From positions 17,122,326 through 17,186,325 of the forward strand of contig CM072156.1 of the NCBI GenBank assembly GCA_036850595.1: a DNA stretch of 64,000 nucleotides, in the 5' to 3' direction. Position numbers and translations under genes: made by a program. This DNA comes from Rhyacichthys aspro. Taxonomy: Eukaryota; Chordata; Actinopteri; Gobiiformes; Rhyacichthyidae. Under the pieces are notes generated by a model. That model was not told the origin of the DNA, searched no databases, and saw only the letters and a program-made list of their open reading frames with translations. Below, one piece after another: positions 12,401-26,300 of the stretch. How positions within the stretch are numbered: the stretch's first letter is position 1; every line of letters starts with the position of its first letter.

Positions 12401-15400
12401 TATTTTGAGGCACTTGCCCTTTCAGTCAGGTCTACTTTTTTATGAACATGATAGTCAAGGATGCCTTAAGGCCATTTATTTCACTGTGATACAGACATTC
12501 ATTCAGGCTCAAGGATGCACTGATTCAACTTTGATTGCTGAAGGTCAAAATCCTCCCTAACCTTGTTAGTCTGGTGTGTATGAACCACCTGGAATTCCTA
12601 CAAATATTGACAAATGAGTCAAGGTTATTGTGACAAATTCAAAATTCACTAACTGGGTAGAAGAATCTGGGGGACTGGATGATCAGCATAATGATCTTTT
12701 GTTGATTTTGACACTTGATTGTCGTTGCAACAGATGTCAAAACTCAGTCAGTCTCAGTTCTACTAAAAGATAGAAATAGATTTGAAAAAAAGATTGTACA
12801 TAGAAAAACTTAATTTCATTCAGTTACCAATTAGACTAAACAGATATTTACATTCCCTGTACACCGGATGAATGGCAGAAGCTCTATTTTGTCAACCTAT
12901 GTGGGATTTTTGCTTTTGGTTAAATCTATATATCATCACAAGGCTGACTTTTAGTGACTGGAAGTTGCATATACTTTTCAATGCTGCTATTTCAAAAATG
13001 TAAAATGAAGCATAAAGGATCAGGGTCAAAGCAACATCTCACACTCCTACACAAAAGCTTATTAGACACAGCTTTTGTGGAAGGCTTTAACATTCTCTGT
13101 CTCTGGTTTTCACCTTCCCACTCATTCATTGTTGTTTTTTGTAACAGAATGGGACATGTGTTAAGAGCAGGGCTCAACTGTTGCTGACTTATTGTGACTT
13201 CCAAATCTTGTTTTCAGATAGGACAGAATGATGTCTATCATCTTGGACAAAGCACTAGAGAATATGTTTTTGTTGCTCATTTTCTTCTGGCCTAACTGTG
13301 AATCAGATTTCTCTATGTAAGCTTCCATAAGCTGTGCACTCATAACAAATTACAGCAGCACCTCCTCTCATCTTGACTTATCCTCCAGTGTAGATGGAGA
13401 TACAAGGCCTTTCATAAGTTATTGTGCCATGTGCCCTTGGAGCTGACAGTGTTTACACAACCCGTATTCCTCTCTGCCTCCCCCTTGGCACTATTTCCTA
13501 AGAGGGTTTTCTAGGTCACATTTCAGCCAAACCATAGGCACACATTCATCCCTACTTCTCTATTTTAGCACAAAAAATAGTGGGATTGTCATGGGAAATT
13601 TATGTTGGAAATCTGTGCCCAGTGACCTCATAAAGTGTGCTTGACCTCAGTGGTGAAGAGGCCGAATGGATCATGCACCATTAAGTTCCAGATTAGAGTT
13701 CAACACTCAAATCGCATGTTGTCAAAACCAGTGAAAACACATAGTTGAATTTACTGCTTCCACTACTGAGATTTAAAAAAAAGAAAAGAAAAGAAACATT
13801 TATCACATTTAGAACAATAAGTCAGCCACCTAATGGTAGAAAGTCCATTGTATGCAATTTAATTCTACTGGGCATAATAGCACAACTTTCTCTCTGGTAA
13901 ATGCAGTATGAATACAATCAAGATCAAACCTTATTGCTGCAATGAGCACACTCTATTCAATCACAGGGTTCAAAAAAGGAAGCTTGTTCACATCCATTCA
14001 TCTACAAGATCACTACATTAGACACAAATAAAGACATTCTTGAGCTGTGCACAATGATGTAGGGGACAAAAGAAAAAGACAAATATCAATAGCAAAGTAT
14101 GGTTGTATTTTAATTGAATTGACTTACATTTGGCACAGTGTATTATCAATAACAGTAACATTAATATCTAAATTTTTGTCTCGTGTTATGTTAGCACAAC
14201 AAAAAGGCTTATGTTTGGCCTTAGTCATTTCTAATGGATGTTTCTAACTAATTTTTACTGGTCTTTCTTGAGGCTCCAGATGTTTTGTTCGGCTTGTAAA
14301 CAGGACGACAAAAGCGGCAGGCATAATGATAGAGAAGGGGTACCGCAATGACATTGTTGCAGGGCCTTACAAAAGATAGCTGTATGCTTAATGTGATTTG
14401 GAGCTGAGTTTGGGGTGGGGGACTTTATCGCCTTTGAGAGGGAGGTTACCAAATTGAAATGCAAATCTTAACATTTTGGAATTCATTAGGGTTGACATGG
14501 CCTCTTGGAACAACAACAAAAATGATTGTGCTTTGTAAAACGAGGGCAAAGGGGGTTTTCATTTCTGCTTCTGAAAAGCAACGGAAAGAAATGAGTCCGA
14601 CCTTGTGACTTTGTTCAGTGTTGTTCTTCCTCTCATTTTTTTTTTTTGTGATTTTGATTATTTGCAGACAGCTATCATCAACAGGCTTGCTCGATGCACA
14701 ATCCCCATATGGAGCAGGTGGATTGGCCCCTGCTGCACTAATGCTGCAGCATATGAGAACATCTGCCAAGTAGTCAAGTGACTCTCTCAAGCCTCTAGGT
14801 ATGACAGGCAGATGTAGGAAATATAATGACAATATGATCTGTCATGATTGTCTCATATATCTGTCTGCAGCAAACTTTCCAACCGAGTTTGAGTCTTAAC
14901 TAGAAGTACAAGTTGCAATAAAAGCCAAAAGGAAGTTCTAAGGAATTAAAAACCGAGGCGTATGCTTTTTAGATTATGAAAAGCTTTATTTTTTCTGTGG
15001 CGGTTTGTATTACTCACTTCTGATATATCTGAAATTAGTGCACACATAGTCCGACGCACATCGAGAAACACACACAACTTCCACTGATGTATGGCAAGTC
15101 CTGATCTATATCTCCCACACACGCTTCCCCAGAGGATTGATTAAAATCACAGAGACAGGCCTTGAACATTGCTGCGTTTTGTCTGAACAAACAAAGGCTG
15201 TCGGTAATTGGATTCACGTTGAGAGAGGTATTTAAAATAGTCTGATAACTAATTCAAGCTGCTGGGTTTTGTAGGCCATTTGTGACCCAGCCACCTTTAT
15301 TGGCCTCAGCTCTGCTCCAGCACGGCACTGTTCAAGTCAAGCTGCTTCCTTTTAACTTCAAGCAGCTTTATGAGAACTCTGTCAGGAAAGTTTTTTCACC

Positions 15401-15576
15401 TCCTCTTTTATTACAGGTTTTAATTTTAGAGTATTCTTAACTAACTACATGTTCTTGGCTGCAATTTTAGATTTTGATATGCACTTTCCGGCCGATGAAT
15501 GGGTAGTGCCTATACCTTGGTAAAGTGATAATAAAGAGCTAATGATGTAGTAGTTATGGTAGTTGAAGACATGCAT

Positions 15577-15650
15577 AGGTGAATCTAAATTACCCATAGT
15601 GCATCAGAGTGAGAGTGAATGGTTGTGTCGGTGTATGTCTGTTATTGACA
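15577..15650. repeat. fragment resembling a common teleost interspersed repeat
   Basis: The segment runs GTGAATCTAAATTACCCATAG, then GTGAGAGTGAATGGTTGTGTC and GGTGTATGTCTG. It resembles a motif I recognise from many fish genomes (CTAAATTG-CCCATAGGTGTGAGTGTGAGTGTGAATGGTTGT...). Only about 70 bases are recognisable and neither end is definable. The identification is from memory without a search. Confidence 0.35.
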
Positions 15651-17328
15651 GTAGCATTAGCAGCAGCCCCATAGAAATAAAAGGGATGCAAATATTTTCA
15701 GGACTAGCTGCAGACTTCCCTTTTATCTCGTAGTCACCAAGCCGTAATAAAAGTTGCAATCAATCCATGAATGTTTAAATGCAACTTTCAGTTCTGCCAC
15801 AGGAGGCTGACATGACCTATGGGAGTGTAATCCAAGCAGACCAAATACCACAAGTTACAGATAATTAAACCAGTGAAGGGCTGATTAGAGGCAACGAGAC
15901 AAGAAATCAATGAAACATGGCCAGACAAAGTGTGTCTGATTGTTTACATACCTGGGCCTGGGAGGCACAGGAAACTAGAGAGAGGAATGACTGCCATTTT
16001 GTGTCTGGGTTTGAGGTGAACAAGATAGAGATCAACTCCAGATGGCTGCAGTCATAGGGCTCGGGGCTCAGGGGACGCCACTGCCTCCCAATCCATCGCT
16101 CACCCGGACACAGACACTCCATTACTCTCACTGAAGCTGAATTCAATCCCATCCCAGCCCTGATTGTCTTCTCACCTCTCTTCTGTCCTGTTGACACTGT
16201 CCTGCCTCGGTTAGCAGGTAGTTTGCCTCGAAGTGTCGTGCTGAGTCACAGGGCCGTCTGCTCACTCCCTATGGATCGGCCCCAGTGAACCAAAGTAAGT
16301 TAAGGGCAGGATGATTGCACTCAAACCAGCAGTCTGCACTTGGTCTATTTGCAGACTTGTAAGGGTAGTGATAAAGATAAGTCCGCTAATCAGCCTTGGG
16401 TTGTTGAGTAATGTTTTGCTTATACGAGTGTCTTATCTGGCTTTGGCTACACATTGTCCCTTGTGTGTTTACATTTTCCCGTTGGAGTGTGTGATCTAGC
16501 AATATTTACTTTTGTGTTAGTAGATCAAGGGCAAAGAGAGTTCACTCGTCTCCTCTCAGGTGTACCTTGTACTTTTAGTGGTTATGCTCGACACTGGGCT
16601 GCGTGTACTTTTGAAGTCTGTTTCAGCACTTTCATGTAATCTAGTATTGTGTTATTTGCATAAAATAAACATCAAACATAGAAAAGGGTTTCAAGAGTCT
16701 GTAATTGAAATTGGTCAGATCTGTGTGCATTTTATGAGCCACAAAGTTATATGCATATAAAGCTTGCTTAGTTTTCTGCCATTATCATATAAATGGCAAT
16801 GTCTACCAAACACTTTTCTTATTTAAGCTAAAGATACTAGTGGCAGCATCGAACAAAAGAAAATACTACATATACAGTACGCAGTACGTATCACAGCATA
16901 CCATTTGTCTAGAGGTTAATAGGTTTGTCTGTATTCATCAAACTCTTTAATATAGGGAAACACAACATGATAAATATTTATGCATGTAATTATTCTTTGT
17001 GCATTATTAATTGTGCTAAAATATCCCTCCAAGATGATCTCATTAGGGCTGGGAATTAGTCAAAGCTAATAATGCTCATAGTTGAAAAAGCATTTTTAAA
17101 CATCATCCACATTTCCTGTCTGGTTTCTCCAGTGCTGGAGTTCATAAACTGTACTCTGAATGCATAAATTAGAATTACTCTTTCCTCAAACTCAGTTGAC
17201 TAGAGAAATTGTGTGTGATTAAATATTAGCTTGAATATAATTAGCATTTATTAACAAACTCTGCTTCAGCAGATAATGAAAATCTTAATGGAATGCTTTG
17301 TTGAATTTTGTGTCAGGCAGCTCACTTC

Positions 17329-17346
17329 TTTTTTTTTTTTTTTTTT
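17329..17346. repeat. poly(T) tract
   Basis: Run of 18 T following CACTTC. It has no adjacent retrocopy that I can recognise, so it may be either a homopolymer expansion or the tail of an old minus-strand insertion. Confidence 0.85.
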
Positions 17347-17479
17347 CCGTTCCTGCATTTGTAGTCTGGCTGCAAAATACAATATGTCCATTTAGTAAGC
17401 ATAACACACTGCTGTTGTGTTCATTTAGTGTTGTGTTGCAGTCTGCCTGCTGCACACACACAGCAGCCCACGGTGAATT

Positions 17480-17585
17480 TAATAGGCTCCTCAGTCTGGT
17501 AGACTTATTACCAAATCCAACACAGACCATTAGGCTGCATGGGCTTAATTGCACATTAATTGGATAATTAGTCCTGCACTTTGTT
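17480..17585. promoter_or_regulatory. candidate enhancer with tight triple homeodomain cluster
   Basis: TTAATTG (17545-17551), TTAATTGG (17556-17563) and TAATTAG (17565-17571) occur within 27 bases, their TAAT cores spaced 11 and 8 bases apart. The preceding 60 bases (GGTGAATTTAATAGGCTCC ... ATTAGGCTGC) add more AT cores in a non-repetitive context. Such packing is typical of homeodomain-bound vertebrate enhancers. Conservation and activity are untested. Confidence 0.3.
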
Positions 17586-20189
17586 TTCTCCCATTTTCTC
17601 AAATCTTCTCCTCATTTTGGCGAGCAGTCAGTCACTCGGTACATTCCTCTTTTGTCGTGATGTTTTGCAGCACAGTGAGAGAATACAGTAGGTGGTGCAG
17701 TCATCCTGCAGCTGAAGACTTGCCGTGGGGATGGCTTGCTCTACGTGGGTGGGAGGCCAAGGCTGCGAGGATTGATGGAGCCCTAGGTTGTCCTCCTCCT
17801 GTGCTGTCATGTTGACCCACAATACATGCTGCGTTTGTGTCTCTGCCAGCACACAAACCAGGAAGAGGCATGCATACTTAAGTAGGCAACAACTCTCTAG
17901 TGCGCAAGGTGCATTATTTATGAACTTTTTAAAGAGATTTTATTCGTCCCTTCCTCATATTTCTCCCCACCATTATTGTCTGTGCTTTAGGCCTGTGCCT
18001 CAGTGCTCTCAGATTGCGACCATTAAAACCCAGGGAGCCATCTGATAGAGTTATCAAAGTAAATGTTTGGCACATTTGATGGCATTTGAAATATCCGCCT
18101 GTAATAAAGCTCTCCAGGGAGAAACAGGACAGGCTTTTCATGCATGCAAATAGTAGCACCAAATAGGTTTTCTGATACCACACAGTGTCAGAGTATCCAC
18201 TTTTATCTCAGGACTGTCAACAAACACACAAAACACCTCTTGATATGGAAGTTGATGTTGGCAGGATGGGAGAGGAAAGAAAAGCATTCACCATTTGACA
18301 CCAGGCCAGGCAGCACTTAATGAAATCATTATCTCACATTTACAAGCAATTAATCTACTGCACTGCACTTTGAGTTGAGTTTTATAGCTGCATATGGTAA
18401 ATGCATTAGAGTCCAGGCAAAAGAAAGTACACAATAAAGATACTGAATGAGAGTTTTGAAGTACCTTTGTATATTTCTTCATTTGCCAGTGGAAATGCTT
18501 TAGAGAAGTATAGTGCTGGACTGCAAGCTGCTTGATCATAATGAGCAAGACATTGTCATCCTCTTCCAGACTCTGATAGGTCTCCCGCTGATTAGACAAG
18601 TTCAAGCCTAGTCCTTTATTATTCCCTGTAGGAGCACTACTCGCTTTTGTCTCTGCGCTAATAATAGCTATAAAGTATGATCATTTCAAAGTGTTCAAAT
18701 GCTCCTTACAAACAGTGGGTCTGTTTTTGTTTTGTTTATTATTCATCTGGTCCAATTACCATTCTAAAGGGGGAGTGTTTCTCACCAGGCACTGAGGGAA
18801 TAGAAGATTAAAAGGCAATGAGGAAACATCTGTGTCTCTGCGTTGCCACAAATCTGCATCTCATTCTTACCACTGGCTTCCAAATAGACAGCGTCTACAA
18901 TGCAGAGGAAAGTAAAAGACCGAGGCACATAGGGCTTGCAAAAGAAAGGAAGAGTTACCATAGAAACACGTGGCTCACATGGGTTTATGGGCTGCATCCT
19001 ATCACATGCTATCAAGAATTACCATAAATCTTCTGGCAGCGAGGGTGGTGGTTAAGGTGCGCCTCGGCAGTGAATGACAATGTGTTGATCTTTACATATC
19101 TGCAGAGATGCAGCCTGCCTCTTTAAATCAAGATGAAAATGGCATCAGATTCATATTGTGACAACAGAGTGCCTCTAATGTGTTTCCTTTTATGTACTCA
19201 TCTGGAAACACATATTGAAAACTAGAAAACACTTTCCCCACACATTATATTCATGTTATCAAGAAGATGAATGATTACCAAATCGAAACTTAGCAGAAAC
19301 CTAATGTGTTATGGAGCTATACGTTTGTGCCTGATAATCTCTGGAAGAGTGGCATCATGCTTATTTCATTCAATCGTCCTACAGCTGTCTACACATAAAA
19401 AGCCAACTGTGTCAGAGCGCAGCAGTACATCAGTGCAATTTTCACAAATGGCATCTTTTCCCAAGCTCCCATCCTCTCGACCTCTGGTGCAGAGCGCCGA
19501 CGCTGAGAGCATTATCAGATGTGTTTGAGCAGCTCCCATCAGCGCGACCCCAGTGGGTGGTACAGATATCGAGTGACCTTTTCTGCATGGCTCCCTGATA
19601 TTAACGCAATCTCCCCACCTTATTACCATGGGAACATTTCACAGAGTATTAGACTTAATAAATGGCTTTTCCTCGGCTTCCATCTCTCTTTTGCCTTCTT
19701 TATATTTCTTCCCCATTTGCTCTTGCCCTGCTCCCCCCGTTCTCCCTTCTCATGAGCCGATAACCCGACCTCCCTAGAGGCCCGGCCTCTATAATCGTGT
19801 CAGCTCACGGCCCTCTTATTCCAGCAGAATTGCTTAATTGGTATGTGTTCTACATAACTGTTGGAGTATTAGACTCACAAATGAAGGTTAGAACCTCGAT
19901 GCTTGTAATCGACTGAAAGAAATTGATTTGTGCTCAGCTGCCCTTCTGGGACGAGACTTTATGGTTCTCTGAAGAAATGAAGCTTTTATAATTGTGTGTT
20001 CTTACCCCCCCTTCTTTTTTTCTTGCTCTCTCTTTTTCTCATTTCCTCCATGTTAACTGCTTTGTTGACATTCATCAGAAAGTAAAATGCTAGCAACTTT
20101 TAGGTCTTCTCTCAAATCACCTTGCACACACTACAAAGACAGGTCTGGTTTAAAAGGAAGTGGATATGAGCTCTCTGGTAAGGTCTTGT

Positions 20190-20232
20190 GTGTTAATATT
20201 AAAGGTGCAGTGGGTAGTTTGTTGCACTATCT
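20190..20232. repeat. possible end of a teleost interspersed repeat
   Basis: TTAAAGGTGCAGTGGGTAG resembles a sequence that recurs at the ends of short interspersed or MITE-like repeats in fish genomes (TTAAAGGTGCAGTGTGTAG..., recalled). No matching inverted or direct partner was found nearby, so the copy, if real, is only a fragment. Confidence 0.25.
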
Positions 20233-23079
20233 TTCCAATTACATATTTCCTTCCTGTGATCATCTGCATTCTATTTTTTATAAACAGATCTTGTAGACAG
20301 AGGCCAAATGATGAATTTGGTTTAGAAATAAAAAAAACATTAAAAACTTAAAAAATAATAATACCATTATGCAAGATTATTTTAAACAAATAATTTACTT
20401 AAAATGTATAATACAAAAATGTACACAATGCACATTATTACGGCATCATGACATTACGTTTGGAGAATAAATCATATTTCTTTGTGATGGCTATTCAAAA
20501 TCCCCCATTAACACACATAAAAACTATTTTGAATCAAAATTTGTATGAGGCCACTCACATGAAGAAATGTGTTTGAATTATGTGTGATCATGCAGGAGGT
20601 GCTTTATTCACTTTATAAATGCTTTTGTGTGTCAAGAATATAAGATTATGTGGCCTTCTTCCAACTTTGCACAGCTAAAATGACAAGTTGTATAGAGATA
20701 AATGTTTAAATGCTGGACTACCAGGGAAACACCACTGTACACTAAAAAAAAAAAAAAAATATCACCACCAGTCAAAGATGTTTCATATCTTCAATAGCTG
20801 AAAAAGCAGGATTTGGCTGACTTCATCTCAGTGTTGATGTTCAGCTAATGTCTTACGCCTGACAACTCTGCCTGACTTCCTGACCATAGATCACTTTCCA
20901 GGTGGGCAGTCTCAGATGTTCTTATTGCTGAGATTTACTCTATGCAAAATCACATTTCACGCTTGCGCTAATGTCACCGAGAGAGTGAAGAGCAGTGAGA
21001 ACTGGCAGGTGGTGTTTACAAATGAGAACACCCCAAACCACAAGCCACCCTTACACCAGATGCTGATTTGATTATAGGGTTGCATGTAAGACAGTATATT
21101 AATGCATGAAGCAAGAGGCAGAGTGGAATCAAAGTCAGTTATGTTACAGAGATATGTGTCACATTCGTTATTTAGACTTGGTTTCCAGATTGAGGTGGAC
21201 TCACAACGACAAAATGGCTTAAATGCAGCATATTTGTTCCAAGCTTTTCCTTAGGACATACTTATCTGTTTGTGTTAAGATAAATTAAAATTAGTTAGTG
21301 AGTTCATTTTTCCCCTAACTTTTGCAGCATAGTAAAGAAAAATAACCAAACCTTGCTAAATCTTATTAAATCCAACTGATTATTACAAATATCCCGTAGC
21401 AACGTAAGTCTTGAATATTGATCTCTCGTTTCCTTTCATTACACTGGTATTGTTTTTGAGTCAACACCCACAGGGATGAATACACATTGATACTCAGGAA
21501 AGCTAGTAGCTGCAATTTTGGCATCAAAGAGTGTAATTTCACACAATTTTCAGCTCAACACTTAGACATGTCAGAACGTTTATTGGCAGGTCACTAAGCT
21601 TTATTTTGATAGAAGAAAGGTTGGGCGTCTATTTTCTAGGCTTGCAAAATATGACGTGCAAATTGCAAACTTGAAAGTCTGTGGCTTAAACGGCTCGAAC
21701 CCACATTATAACCAAGAGTGCATCAGTATTCCAAAGCCAGATCCCTCCTGGATCCTGACTCAGATTATCCAAGATCTTAACATCTTAGCTAAGCTGGTTA
21801 ACACCTGTTTTTATTGACTTCTGAACACCATCCTTGGCGGCTTGTTTTCTGTGGCTTTAAAGGATTGTCTCTTGCTGTCTTTTGTAGGCCGGATACTTTT
21901 ATCTAAGCTGCAGCCCACATGTTGGCCTCACACATTTATACTGAGTCACCCTCTTCATTGTGGTAAATAAGAGTTAAATTGCAACATTCAGAGTTCAGAG
22001 TTACTTGAAGTTTCATTAAAAAGCTTCTTCACATCTTGTGTTACTGTAATCCTCTGTATATTCAAAGCGCTGTTGTTGATCTTTTGCCAGGTCCAAGTCT
22101 AGACATGAGCTACAATTTCAAGAATGCAGTGCTTTACAGTACATTCTTGTTCACATGTTTAAGTCAGTTCTAAGGAAAAGAAAACAAGCCCTCTTTATGT
22201 GATTATTAGGGCTAATATTTCCTTTGGGGCACTACTTTTGTCCCAGTGTAACTGATGTAATATTCTATAAAAAAAAACATTTAGGCCATAGTGAAGCCTG
22301 GGGGATTCCAGTTACCTATGGTTATGTGGACTGTTTCGGAGAGCTTTGCCAACGTCTGCAGAGAAAACTTTGGAGAATGTCCCGGGATTTGTGTAAACCA
22401 TGAAGCATGGGTCCTGAGAAGCATTGCTGGCATTAGAACTGAGTGCTATCAATGATTGCATTAACCTAAATTCCAAACCAGGTTTCACAACATGAACATA
22501 TTAACCCCTGGGATTTTCCTAAGCTTTTGATCCGATGTTATTTATATAAGCTTGGAATGAGTGGTCACTTACATTTGTCTGGCTTCAAGGTCTGATTTTT
22601 GCCCTAGACGGGGAATTATCTGGCATATGACCTTTTGCCCTTTATGCCTTTAATGTTTCGCCATGTTTCCTTGGTTCTTTTTAAGACTCTGAGATTTTGA
22701 ACTATATAAACAAAAAAGAAATACACTTTTTTCACTTCCTTACTGTCTAATTCAAAACACTAAAACTGAACTTTGATTCAACTGACAAATGGCCAGTTGA
22801 TCACATTGGATTGGCTCCAGACTTACAGACTTATCTCCCAATTACACAGTGTTTTCACCGAACTGTATAGAAGAAGGTGCTATTCTGCCAATCTATTTTA
22901 ATACGTCTACAGTAAGAATGATAACGCATTATATTAGACATGACCATAATCCCAGTCAGCTTTTTACTTTTCCTAAATGAACAATAATCATCTCTTTGTA
23001 ACATCACCGGAATGAGCAGAGGAAGGTAAAGAAACAAGTGTCTGCCTTCATTAGGACAAAGCGAGGGTGAGCAGGAGAG

Positions 23080-23320
23080 CGCCTGACAAGCCAGTAACGC
23101 CTCATTGTCCCTGATCTCAAGTTTCATAAATTTCCACGGCTCTCGTTAAAGGACGTGTCGCTGCTGTCACCAGGCGCTAACTCGTTATCTCCTCAACGCC
23201 GTAAAACGCTGTAATTAACATTCAACAACTGTAACCGATCCAGCATTCCTCCTCTCTAGCCACTAATTGCCACGCCATTGTGCTTGCTCATAAGTGGGCC
23301 TTTTGTGTTTCTACTTGTGG
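23080..23320. promoter_or_regulatory. candidate enhancer-like block
   Basis: A 240-base stretch stands out from its AT-rich surroundings by mixed composition with several CpGs (GGACGTGTCGCTGCTG, GGCGCTAACTCGTTATC, CAACGCCGTAAAACGC). It also has embedded homeodomain cores: TAATTAA at 23212-23218 and CTAATTGC at 23263-23270. An AACTG-type Myb-like site lies at 23227-23231. It does not read as protein on either strand. The retained CpGs suggest constraint or low methylation, which I infer rather than see. Confidence 0.28.
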
Positions 23321-26300
23321 GTACACATTTCCGCTGTTAATTTTGATTGTAAACAGAGGTGATGTCTATCGGAGCTTAAAGGTGAACAGTGTTTGCTCTG
23401 TGTTTGCTCCTTGGGGGGAAACAGGCCCTGGTCAAAGATGGAGCTAAATAGCTTTTTTCTTTGGTAAACAGACATCTGGATGGTGTAAAGGGATGATAAA
23501 TTATGGCTTTTTCAATTGATGCTTTTAGCAGAATACTCGTGGGTAAAGTAACCTGTGTTTTTGCCGTTGAAGAGTGCTTTGGAGGCCCATTTGTTGAAAC
23601 CACAATTACTGTAATTAAAAATTTCAAGGCAATGCCTGCCTGTGGTTGTGAGGACATAGAGTGTAGTATTATTAAGAGCTGTGCTGTTCTCCTCTTAGCT
23701 ATGCATGAGCACCCCTTTTAAATGATATCCACCATTGCCTGAATTCAAATCTCCAGTGAATGTATGGCTTGCTTTCGGTAATGGTATCCACTTGTAGAAA
23801 GAGGCAGGACAGACCTTTTTTGGTTTGGTGAAGTACTTGATGGTGTCAACTCCATTTTAGGAGGAAATGTTTTTGTTTCCCTCTAGCTGCTCCAGTCTGA
23901 CCTTACTAGTGCAGCAGCCATCAAAACAAGACCTTATGAATAATTAGTCTGGGTCAACTGATACTCTCCAGCTCCATGAACCGCTGTCATCTACTCTGCC
24001 AAAAGCCAATGAACTGCACACAATTCTGCTCAACTGAATCAATTGACGCAGCTCTTGTTATACCAAAGTAACCAACTAGATGTAAGTTAATATGGGAGCT
24101 ACCCTTGGGGCCAAGTGCGAAACAGTAGACGGGTCGTTACATTAGCAGACTGCTACGGTGGTCTGTCACAGATACGTAATCACCTGTTCTTAATCTGTGT
24201 GTGCTTGCCCAGAATTTCATTCTCTGGGGATTAGGGTGAATGCCAGGGTTAGATTTCAGAGTGCCAAGACACCAGCAGCAGGACAAACAAAACCAAATGG
24301 CTGCTTTGTGTTTCTCTGCTAGTTTCATGTTGCGGTCAGAGGACGGATCATGCAAATGTCTGGGAATTCAGAGGGCATCTGGGCATAGTGCTATAAGATT
24401 TACTTTGTATATGTGCACTGTAGCAGCAAATTTAAAATATTTTGTCAGGGCTCATAGAAAATGTAAAGCAATTTGAAGTATTTTCATTTGGTATTTAATA
24501 AACAGCAAATGCCTTTGTTTACAGCTCACAGAATCAAATCAATATTTGGCATGACACACTGACTAGCAACCACAGACCGAGGACAAAGGTCTATTTAGGT
24601 CAGATTCATGCAGGTAGAAATTATAAACACACAATTTTGAAATTTAGTTGAGAACTAACATAAATTGGCTTCGTCTTTTTTATGTTATTTAATTTCAGAG
24701 TACAAAACATTGTTTTCAGGGGGCAGTGTGGAACAGTCTAGTAAAAACATGAATTGAAGTGTGCTCAGTATAGAAGTTTCCATTGCTTTCAGAAGCTCGA
24801 AAGTTGAAGGAATTGGCTTATTTGTTTCACAAGTTAAAGCTTCAGTTTGTTTTGGGTTGTGGCTTGACCCCATATATAGATAACACATTCTTTTAGCAAC
24901 TTGCAGCAGTCTTTGTGGTTTTTCATGTTTGCACAATAGGCACATATAGGCTGTGGTTTTTTTCACATTTTCACAACGGCTCACCACCAACGAAACTGCT
25001 ATAGCTGCAGTTTGAACTCTCACTGCCTTTACCCCTTCCTGTTTGAGTTCTTTGGAAATTTTTATTGTCAATTATTTACCACACAACTGACATTCAAAAG
25101 CTAAAGTACTTGTGATTTATTTATTATAATACAACAAGCTATAAACATGTCTACTCAATAAAAGCTACAATGCTCCGATCATTATTGACAAGAATTCAGA
25201 CAATACATGGAGCGCTATGTGTAATAGACTTAATAAAGTATCAGTGTCAGCTGATGCGTGAGGAAAACACAAAGATGTGCCTTCTAAGTGACAAATTGTT
25301 GAGCTAATTCATTTTATGCACATCTTATTCAACCTGTGGCATTAGCAAGTTTATTGGAAATAAGAATAGTTCTGACTGTGATGATTGATTAGGCATTAGA
25401 AAGATGCTGTTAAGTAAAGAGTTCTTTTCATAAGAACCATTAACAAAGAAGAATTTCTTCTCCCCTGGGGTTGCACTGAAGAAGACAGTAAGCACAAAGT
25501 AGGGAAAGTGTCATCATATGGTTTTTTATTAGATTGTTAAAGATAGATCTAATTTTAATTTGGACTAATCTGAAGAACACTATCCCCTATTGACCAAGGG
25601 TGTCTTATGACCAGCTTGACGTCCCTCTCTCAACAGTCTTGTGCTTTTACTCTGCAGTTTCAGTTGAGAGACAAGGCCATGTGCTGAAACAGGGCAATTT
25701 TAAAAGCTCCAGCGCTCGCTGTGCAGTTCATGAACTTCCCCTTTTTTCCTTTAGCTCCTGGAAGCACAACTATATTAGTATCTCCCAGAGAACGTCAGGC
25801 AAGTCTGCTGCTTCTGTTTACAGCCTATTCAATCACTCTAAGTACTAGTGGCGGACTGATTTTCTTGGAAGCACATTTGCCACAATCCCCCCAGGCTCCT
25901 TATATGCAAGGTATTTATCAAATGAAAATTTGGAACTGTCTGACTTGCTTACTTTACTAGCCCTGTGCTCATTCTGGGTCATGCTGGTAAAACATTGAAA
26001 TATATGCATCGCAGTCACAAATGAACATAAAAATATCCCCAAATGCCATGAGATTTACACTCTTGTCAGAGTGAAATGTGTTTTTTTTTACAACACTGTT
26101 GCTCCGGCTACAATGTTGGAGCTTACAAGTAGTCTCCCTGTAAATATGGGCCATTTGTTTTGATTTACTGTATTTTTTGAGAGGTTTGTTTTTAGTTTCT
26201 TACACCATCAGAAACTGGTGCATAAAGCACTGCTGGCAGGAGAGCAATGGTTTAAAACCTCTTAAGCAAATGTGACCACCGGAAACACTGCAGTGTGGTG

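Larger units (their letters stand above)
9444..20189. other. non-coding, probable intron
   Basis: No gene is supported here. AT-rich filler alternates with more complex blocks at about 11.7-12.1, 14.4-15.4, 17.4-18.1 and 19.4-19.95 kb. Open frames up to 128 codons (for example 14446-14832, minus strand) show no domain, no family resemblance and no splice-consistent structure. A poly-T run of about 18 lies at 17329-17346. Confidence 0.5.

Noticed and set aside
20744..20759. Poly-A run as the tail of a processed retrocopy
   Set aside because: No coding-like or known SINE/LINE sequence upstream and no flanking duplication; a simple homopolymer is enough.
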